Source: Pseudomonadota bacterium (GTDB taxonomy: Bacteria; Myxococcota; Bradymonadia; UBA4248). Taken from it: DNA of 11,273 nt. The translations under genes were made by a program, and so were the position numbers. The notes under the pieces are model-generated. The model searched no databases and was not told where the DNA came from. It worked only from the letters and a program-made list of their open reading frames with translations. The stretch covers positions 1 through 11,273 of the forward strand of contig JAGBXG010000201.1 in assembly GCA_017629415.1 (NCBI GenBank), in the 5' to 3' direction. Shown here one piece after another: positions 6,560 through 11,273 of this stretch (positions within the stretch are counted from its first letter, which is position 1; the number at the start of each line of letters is the position of its first letter).

Positions 6560-8491
6560 TCATTCGTAAATGACGTCAATGGCATTAAAACCTTTAGAAA
6601 TAGGAATGATCATACGCTCAAACCCAAACAGAGAAACCTGTCTGCTCTGAATCGTATCGGAAAGCACAGAATCCTCACGAACACGCTGGACACCGCGTCT
6701 GGCCTCTGTAAAAGATTTTCCCTTGAGTTTGGCTGGAACCGTTACACTCATGCCTGTTTCAGGTGCCAACGTCTCAAGACGCAATACAGATACACGCTTG
6801 TTGTTGATCTGCATTTCAGAAACGCGAGTCTTTAATTCGGCATTAAATCGTGCCCTCGAAAACCTGAAATAATTCAGAATACTCGTTATCCAGTGCTTGT
6901 GCTTTGAGGCAAGTTCATAGGCTTCTTTCCAAGCCAAAAAAGCTTCTGCATTCGGCATTTCAACCAAATCAGATGGCGCAAATGAAACCCCAATCGCCTG
7001 ATGATGAGATGTCTCACTGTTTTGCAAAAACGTGGCTAACATCTTCGCATCTTCTTCGGTCGTCAGCTCTGGAAAAATTACGGGAAACTCGAGAAGATTA
7101 AAAACCAAACCATTTGTATCAACAGGCATAAAAGGCATACCTGTACCAAATGCATATCCCGGCGCATCATACGGAGAACGATAAGATGCATCAGCCCTAA
7201 ATCCCGCTGCCGAAAGCAAACCAAATGTTCGCGTATAATGGGAAAGCCATATCCCACCACGAGACTGAGAAGATAACAAAGGACGCTTTTCACCCATCTT
7301 CTCTTTCAAACTCTCGGCTTGTTCCTGAACATTGAGCTGACGCCAAACAGGAGAAAACACAAAAATTCCTATCGGTTCACGCGCACGAGATGCTTCCGAA
7401 GGTAAAATATCCACATGCAGCCCAAGCTCGGTATTGTACTGATGAACCTTATCTAAACCTTCATCACTCAACTGTAACGGCGATGATGCAAAAAACGTCG
7501 AAGTCGCTTTAAAAGTCGACTCATAATGCGGCATCCATAATGATGCATCACCTGCATAATTCTCACGATGAGAAACAATCAATGCACCATCCATGCCATC
7601 AAAAAATGGCCAAAATCCAACCACAGGCATGATATTGTCGAGCACTCCATACATCAAGAATCGCTCAATCATGTCTGCATGAGGCTGCTTCTGAGTGACA
7701 TCAAAAGAAAGATCAGATGTCTCAATACGCGATGTATCACGAAGATTTCGAATGCCAAAATCATCCAAAGGACGCCCCTGCTGAAGCGCGGTTATCAGCA
7801 TCCCATAATCGAAATCAACAGTAATGACATGCCCTGTCGCATACGGTTTAGAATAAACAACAGGCACGCCATCAATGGTCATCCAAGTCTGTGCATTTTC
7901 AAGCGGACCCGCAGAACCCATCAGCTCTGTCATGGCACTAAAGTTCAATCCTGACAGGGCTTCCAAATACTCACTGTCAAGACCGGTAGCATACGTCAAA
8001 CTCTGAGCATCACGAATACCGCCTTTGCCATCCGCAGATCCCAAAGACCGTAACGCAACACCAGGCATTTCCATGATAACTGTGCCGCCGCGTTCCAAAA
8101 ATGAACGAATCTTGGGAACCCAAGACTCTTGCTCAGAAACAGAACGTGTCAATATCACACAACGATAATCTTTCAGCTCAATGTCTTGAAACTCCTGAGC
8201 ATTTACATGGCTGACAGGACCAATTTCTTGCTGAAGCGTATTCAGCCAACCATGAGAAAAAGACATTTCCCTAAAAGATTTCGGATGAGATTCCAATGCT
8301 TCGGTATCCACAACGATAAGAAAATCGCTCGTGGCATTTAAAGAAATCGGACTCCCACCAATAAACTGGGCTTCCGTTTTCCAGACAAATGGGTGAGCAC
8401 AGAACCCTATCAAGAGGATAAAGATAACAATGCCTCCCCATAACCAAAGCCGCATTCGGCGATCTTTTTGGGCCTGATTTCTACGCGACAC
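6560..8491 (-). CDS. membrane-anchored protein with amidotransferase-like and NodB-like (deacetylase-fold) domains, paralog 1
   Basis: A 643-residue protein (GTG start) with the same plan as the downstream neighbour: basic head, membrane anchor at about 14-33, an alpha/beta domain with FSHGWLNTL (78-86) and RGGTVIMEMP (134-143), then a deacetylase-fold-like part with WPFFDGMDGALIVSHREN, GLHVDI (about 357-362) and GYAFGTGMPFMPVDTNG (445-461). The two conserved blocks at 134 and 445 have the same residue numbers as in the paralog, which argues for duplication and for this start. The site equivalent to TFDDG reads SHREN and has lost both Asp, so catalysis by the usual metal mechanism is improbable. 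Start choice: a TTG at 8503-8501 overlaps the kinase stop as TTGA but has no ribosome site; the GTG at 8491-8489 has TTGAGGA about seven bases upstream and starts eight bases after the kinase stop. An ATG 12 codons further in also lacks one. Function unknown; envelope or glycan role inferred. Confidence 0.85.
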   Translation of the reverse strand: MSRRNQAQKDRRMRLWLWGGIVIFILLIGFCAHPFVWKTEAQFIGGSPISLNATSDFLIVVDTEALESHPKSFREMSFSHGWLNTLQQEIGPVSHVNAQEFQDIELKDYRCVILTRSVSEQESWVPKIRSFLERGGTVIMEMPGVALRSLGSADGKGGIRDAQSLTYATGLDSEYLEALSGLNFSAMTELMGSAGPLENAQTWMTIDGVPVVYSKPYATGHVITVDFDYGMLITALQQGRPLDDFGIRNLRDTSRIETSDLSFDVTQKQPHADMIERFLMYGVLDNIMPVVGFWPFFDGMDGALIVSHRENYAGDASLWMPHYESTFKATSTFFASSPLQLSDEGLDKVHQYNTELGLHVDILPSEASRAREPIGIFVFSPVWRQLNVQEQAESLKEKMGEKRPLLSSQSRGGIWLSHYTRTFGLLSAAGFRADASYRSPYDAPGYAFGTGMPFMPVDTNGLVFNLLEFPVIFPELTTEEDAKMLATFLQNSETSHHQAIGVSFAPSDLVEMPNAEAFLAWKEAYELASKHKHWITSILNYFRFSRARFNAELKTRVSEMQINNKRVSVLRLETLAPETGMSVTVPAKLKGKSFTEARRGVQRVREDSVLSDTIQSRQVSLFGFERMIIPISKGFNAIDVIYE

Positions 8492-8499
8492 CCCAGTCC

Positions 8500-10554
8500 T
8501 CAAATCGTAATGCGGCTACAGCCTCGCACTTTACTCATAATCTTCACCCTGTCAGCCTGAGAAAGCGGTTCTTTCCCTTCATGAAGCGCCTTGTAAATGG
8601 CACATGCCTTGACCTTATCACCGCTAGATTCAGCCTTCTGAGCAGCCTTCAGCTTCGATAATGCAGCATCCGATGTGGCACTGGCAGACTTGCGAGCTGT
8701 CTTGGAAGATGGTTTGGCTGTCGATGACTTAGATGATGACTTTGACGAAGTCTTCTTGGAAACTGCTTTCTTTGGCGTCGTCGGTTTCTTGACTACTGTC
8801 GGCTCTGGCTTCGGCTCAGGTTCCTCTACGGCCGCTTCCGCATCCCCTGTTTCAGCTGGTTCAACTGGTTCAGCCGTTTCAGCCGTTTCAGCCGTTTCAG
8901 CTTCCTCACCAACATCCTCTGTATCATCCAAAACAAGAGTGTTTAGCACCGTGCCTATACCATCGATATAAACCACACCCATCAAACCACCTGTCATCAA
9001 CCCATGTTTCATCTGAGGATAAATCACATCAACATGCTGAAGAATTTCGGCATAGTTCAATTCAGGTTCAGGCTCAGGAACCGGCTTTGCCGGCACTTCA
9101 ACGGCTTGCTGCTCAGGAGAAACATCTTGCACTTCTTCATCATGAGAAAATAACGAAAAAATGACACAGATTAAAACGATGACAATACAGCAGCCAATAA
9201 AAAGACAAATGGCACCAAGAAATAATTTTTTACGATGCTCAATAAGCTCTACATCACTCAATTCCCCAAGATCATCGACCCTTGGTGCATGAACAATCGT
9301 CTTCTCTCCAGCACTGATCTGCGTATCTTGCTTTAAAGATAAAACTTGTGAAATCGCATACTCAACGGCAGAACCCACGGTACTTGCCACACCACTCTTG
9401 GCCGTTCGCATGACTTCGGAATCGTCAAGCATCGCAGGCATTTCCACAAGTGTACCGTCTTCCTCTACCTCATCATCCTGATAAGCACTGATCTCACAAC
9501 AGGTCTCACCAGAAAGATCCTCACCCTGTTCAACATCACCTACGACAATCTTCGGCTTCACAAATGAACTGGGATCATTCATCACAAGCATCGCATCTTC
9601 AAGATCTGCAATCAGCTCAGATGCACTGCGATAGCGTTTCTCTACATCCTTCTCTAACGCCTTCATGCAAATCGCATCCAATCTAGGATGAACCTGCGTA
9701 TCAATACGTGCCTTCGAAGGCGGCGTAGGATCCTGGGTCATAATAGATGCGGCCATATCTGCCATACTCGTGCCCGAAAACGGCAATTTGCATGTCAGCA
9801 TGTAATACATAATACTGCCAAGACTGAATAAATCTGATGCAGGCGTCACCGCTCGACCAATGATCTGCTCAGGACTCATAAATGCAGGCGTACCACAAAT
9901 ATCACCCTCTTTCGTCAGACCTTCACCCTCAACATCCGCAATCTTCGCAATCCCAAAATCAAGAACCTTAACAATCTCTTGCTGATTCTCATTCACCACA
10001 ACAATATTGGCAGGCTTAAGATCACGATGAATAATATTCGCCTGATGCGCCGCTCCAAGCGCACGCGCCGCCTGAAGCATAAATGAACATACACGCTCTT
10101 GCTTCAACGGAAACTCTTTCGGAATCAAAACCGCAAGCTCAGTGCCGTTCAAACATTCCATCGCAATATAAGGCGCATTCAAATGCGTACGACCAAAATG
10201 AAATATCCTGATAATATTCGGATGCTCCAAACTGCTCGCCGCTTGCGCCTCACGCTGAAAACGCGTCATCAATACGCGATCTGAAAGATGATCATGACGT
10301 AAAACCTTCAATGCCACAAAATTATTAAATGCACGGTTATACGCCTTATAAACAATACCCATGCTGCCAGTCCCTAAAATAGACTGAACCTCAAAAGTAT
10401 TCTCTATCACCTGACCTAAATAAGGATCAGAGGTATCTTGACCCTGAGCATTGCGAAATACTCTCGTGCCACAATTCGCACAATAACTCGCCTGAGAAAC
10501 TAAACGCTTCCCACACTTGGGACAATAACTGTCAGAACCAATTTGATTGACCAT
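8500..10554 (-). CDS. membrane Ser/Thr protein kinase (PknB type) with N-terminal zinc ribbon
   Basis: Phosphorylates Ser/Thr on unknown partners. The 684-residue protein opens with a zinc ribbon, CPKCG (11-15) and CANCG (25-29), whose four Cys would bind zinc. The kinase domain spans about 54-320 and has every key residue: glycine loop GTGSMG (61-66), Lys83 in ALKVL, Glu102 of helix C, HRDLKPAN (176-183) with Asp178, DFG (199-201), and GTPAFMSPEQ (221-230) after a Thr-bearing activation loop; it should be active. A variable acidic linker (340-440) leads to a membrane span at about 444-470, basic residues before it and acidic after it, so the kinase is inside. Outside lie a Pro/Glu linker, a short beta-rich piece (about 500-545), a Glu/Ala/Thr repeat tract, a Lys/Ser tract (about 585-625), and a TPR-like helical end (about 628-684) with Cys651 and Cys679 that could pair. 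It starts with ATG and has a weak ribosome site (TTGAG). First gene of the tight cluster. Confidence 0.95.
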   Translation of the reverse strand: MVNQIGSDSYCPKCGKRLVSQASYCANCGTRVFRNAQGQDTSDPYLGQVIENTFEVQSILGTGSMGIVYKAYNRAFNNFVALKVLRHDHLSDRVLMTRFQREAQAASSLEHPNIIRIFHFGRTHLNAPYIAMECLNGTELAVLIPKEFPLKQERVCSFMLQAARALGAAHQANIIHRDLKPANIVVVNENQQEIVKVLDFGIAKIADVEGEGLTKEGDICGTPAFMSPEQIIGRAVTPASDLFSLGSIMYYMLTCKLPFSGTSMADMAASIMTQDPTPPSKARIDTQVHPRLDAICMKALEKDVEKRYRSASELIADLEDAMLVMNDPSSFVKPKIVVGDVEQGEDLSGETCCEISAYQDDEVEEDGTLVEMPAMLDDSEVMRTAKSGVASTVGSAVEYAISQVLSLKQDTQISAGEKTIVHAPRVDDLGELSDVELIEHRKKLFLGAICLFIGCCIVIVLICVIFSLFSHDEEVQDVSPEQQAVEVPAKPVPEPEPELNYAEILQHVDVIYPQMKHGLMTGGLMGVVYIDGIGTVLNTLVLDDTEDVGEEAETAETAETAEPVEPAETGDAEAAVEEPEPKPEPTVVKKPTTPKKAVSKKTSSKSSSKSSTAKPSSKTARKSASATSDAALSKLKAAQKAESSGDKVKACAIYKALHEGKEPLSQADRVKIMSKVRGCSRITI
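8849..8902. repeat. six 9-bp tandem repeats within the kinase gene
   Basis: Six consecutive nine-base units, consensus GTTTCAGCC on the plus strand, encode a run of three-residue units (AET, AET, AET, AEP, VEP, AET on the minus strand) in the extracytoplasmic linker of the kinase. Three successive units are identical or nearly so at the DNA level, suggesting recent slippage. Length change by whole units would keep the frame. Confidence 0.8.
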
Positions 10555-10632
10555 CTATACTCAAAAAATGAGGCGAAAATGAACGTTCCAAAAAACACAA
10601 ATGGCACGCTACAAACACGCATATTCCATCAG

Positions 10633-10661
10633 ATTTTACTCTATATTTCTGCATACGACAA
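10633..10661 (-). promoter_or_regulatory. sigma70-like promoter upstream of the kinase gene
   Basis: On the minus strand TTGTCG (10661-10656) and TAAAAT (10638-10633) are separated by exactly 17 bases, matching 4 of 6 and 5 of 6 consensus positions. It lies in the 124-base gap after the lipoprotein gene and would give a leader of about 70 bases before the kinase ATG. It implies the kinase and the two paralogs can be transcribed independently of the lipoprotein. AT-rich DNA gives chance matches, hence the moderate score. Confidence 0.4.
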
Positions 10662-10678
10662 TCACGAAACGACAAACT

Positions 10679-11083
10679 TTAAGGCACAAGCCGCAACATG
10701 TAATACTTTTGACCACACTGACCCACAAAAATTTCCTGAGAAATCAAATACAAACCTTCAAACGGCATCCCAAACGAAACTTCTGTCGCCTTCTTTTTAA
10801 GCGCTTCTAACTGCATGGCATCACCCACAATCATCACATGACGCCACTCTCCATACACTTCTACTTCATAAGTCAATTCCGGCTCACATTCACTCGGATT
10901 CTCGCGCGTTAAAAACACAACGGGATTATCATAAACAACACGAATACTCTCCTCCAAAGAACGCTCAACATAATCCGAGGCCCGCGCCACTGACTTCGCC
11001 TGCATTGACTGATGCCCACAACCACTCACACAGAAAACCCCAAAACACATAAAAATAATGCCAATCATCTGATAAAATTTCAT
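10679..11083 (-). CDS. small predicted lipoprotein, unknown function
   Basis: A 134-residue protein with a hydrophobic signal sequence (residues about 4-21) ending in the lipobox VSGC, so Cys22 would be lipidated and the mature protein held in the envelope. The rest shows a helical stretch (about 35-52), a middle part YEVEVYGEWRHVMIVG, a basic helix with LEALKKKA, and a C-terminal GQCGQKYYMLRLVP. Cys66 and Cys123 could form a disulfide outside the cell. I recognise no family. An in-frame GTG at 11086 precedes the ATG, but GAGAGG sits five bases before the ATG and only two before the GTG, so the ATG at 11083-11081 is chosen. It is 124 bases upstream of the kinase gene on the same strand, with a possible internal promoter between; it may be an envelope partner of the kinase, which is inference from position only. 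Confidence 0.75.
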   Translation of the reverse strand: MKFYQMIGIIFMCFGVFCVSGCGHQSMQAKSVARASDYVERSLEESIRVVYDNPVVFLTRENPSECEPELTYEVEVYGEWRHVMIVGDAMQLEALKKKATEVSFGMPFEGLYLISQEIFVGQCGQKYYMLRLVP

Positions 11084-11132
11084 CACCGCCTCTCACGCAA
11101 ATACGATTCCAGAACGCCTTTTTTATGGATAA

Positions 11133-11162
11133 CGTGCTATGGGCTTACAGCCCATACGCACG
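11133..11162. repeat. REP-like imperfect hairpin upstream of the lipoprotein gene
   Basis: CGTGC-TATGGGC (11133-11144) pairs with GCCCATA-C-GCACG (11150-11162) around loop TTACA, with one bulged base. No T-run follows the stem directly on either strand, so a palindromic repeat is likelier than a terminator. The TATGGGC core is the same as in the arm of the 1524-1613 element. Confidence 0.6.
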
Positions 11163-11259
11163 TCCGGCGCGGACTATTGCCCTATCCCCCCCCAAAAACA
11201 TACATCATCCATGCCCCATAAATCCCCTTAACCCCATCCCCAACATAAATGGTCGGGCA

Positions 11260-11273
11260 ATACGCCGCGCCCA
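11260..11273. repeat. edge of a second copy of the 1524-1613 repeat family
   Basis: The last 14 bases, ATACGCCGCGCCCA, equal 1598-1611, the junction of a direct repeat unit and the right inverted arm of the element between the divergent genes. The window ends here, so the rest of the copy cannot be seen. Confidence 0.5.

Noticed and set aside
6194..6835. A 213-codon plus-strand frame across the junction of the two paralogs
   Set aside because: It is antisense to both coding regions, rich in Asn, Arg and His as expected of an antisense frame, and matches nothing known.
4637..8491. Calling the paralogs active polysaccharide deacetylases or amidotransferases
   Set aside because: Key residues of both enzyme types are missing or cannot be placed, so only fold resemblance is claimed.
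11133..11162. Intrinsic terminator reading
   Set aside because: The stem is bulged and neither side is followed at once by a T-run; the nearby T6 on the plus strand lies before the stem.

Overview
The window looks like chromosomal DNA of a Myxococcota/Bradymonadota-type (former delta-proteobacterial) bacterium of moderate GC. That placement is inferred from the proteins: a zinc-ribbon plus PknB-type Ser/Thr kinase with one membrane span, a large receiver-like/DUF4388(PATAN)-like/TPR membrane protein, and Pro/Glu/Lys-rich low-complexity linkers. It is not proven, since no rRNA or marker gene is present. No tRNA, rRNA, CRISPR array, transposase or phage gene was seen.

Layout. 1-54 may be the tail of a Cys-rich protein entering from the left. 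55-464 carries no convincing gene; it is packed with hairpins and with two segments that each occur twice. 465-1448 (minus) is a cytoplasmic type I L-asparaginase. 1449-1799, between two divergent genes, holds a GC-rich composite repeat. 1800-4475 (plus) is an 891-residue protein with a degenerate receiver domain, a DUF4388/PATAN-like domain, a helical linker, one membrane span, a Pro/Ala-rich linker and a TPR-like C-terminus; an intrinsic terminator follows it.

The right half is one minus-strand cluster, read from right to left: a small lipoprotein (11083-10679), a zinc-ribbon Ser/Thr kinase with an extracytoplasmic tail (10554-8500), and two paralogous membrane-anchored proteins (8491-6560 and 6535-4637). 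The last three are tightly spaced (8 and 24 bases between them) and probably cotranscribed from a sigma70-like promoter at 10633-10661.

Working together (inference). The two paralogs share an N-terminal anchor, an alpha/beta domain resembling class I amidotransferase-like/DUF4350-like folds, and a second domain resembling the polysaccharide deacetylase (NodB-like) barrel, with signature motifs at identical residue numbers. Their deacetylase-like metal residues are incomplete, differently in each copy. The cluster could be an envelope module in which the kinase sets output inside the cell and the anchored proteins and lipoprotein act outside, perhaps binding or modifying a glycan. The divergent receiver/PATAN/TPR protein has the same overall plan as the kinase (cytoplasmic signalling part, one span, Pro-rich linker, helical external end) and may belong to the same process, but only proximity and architecture support that.
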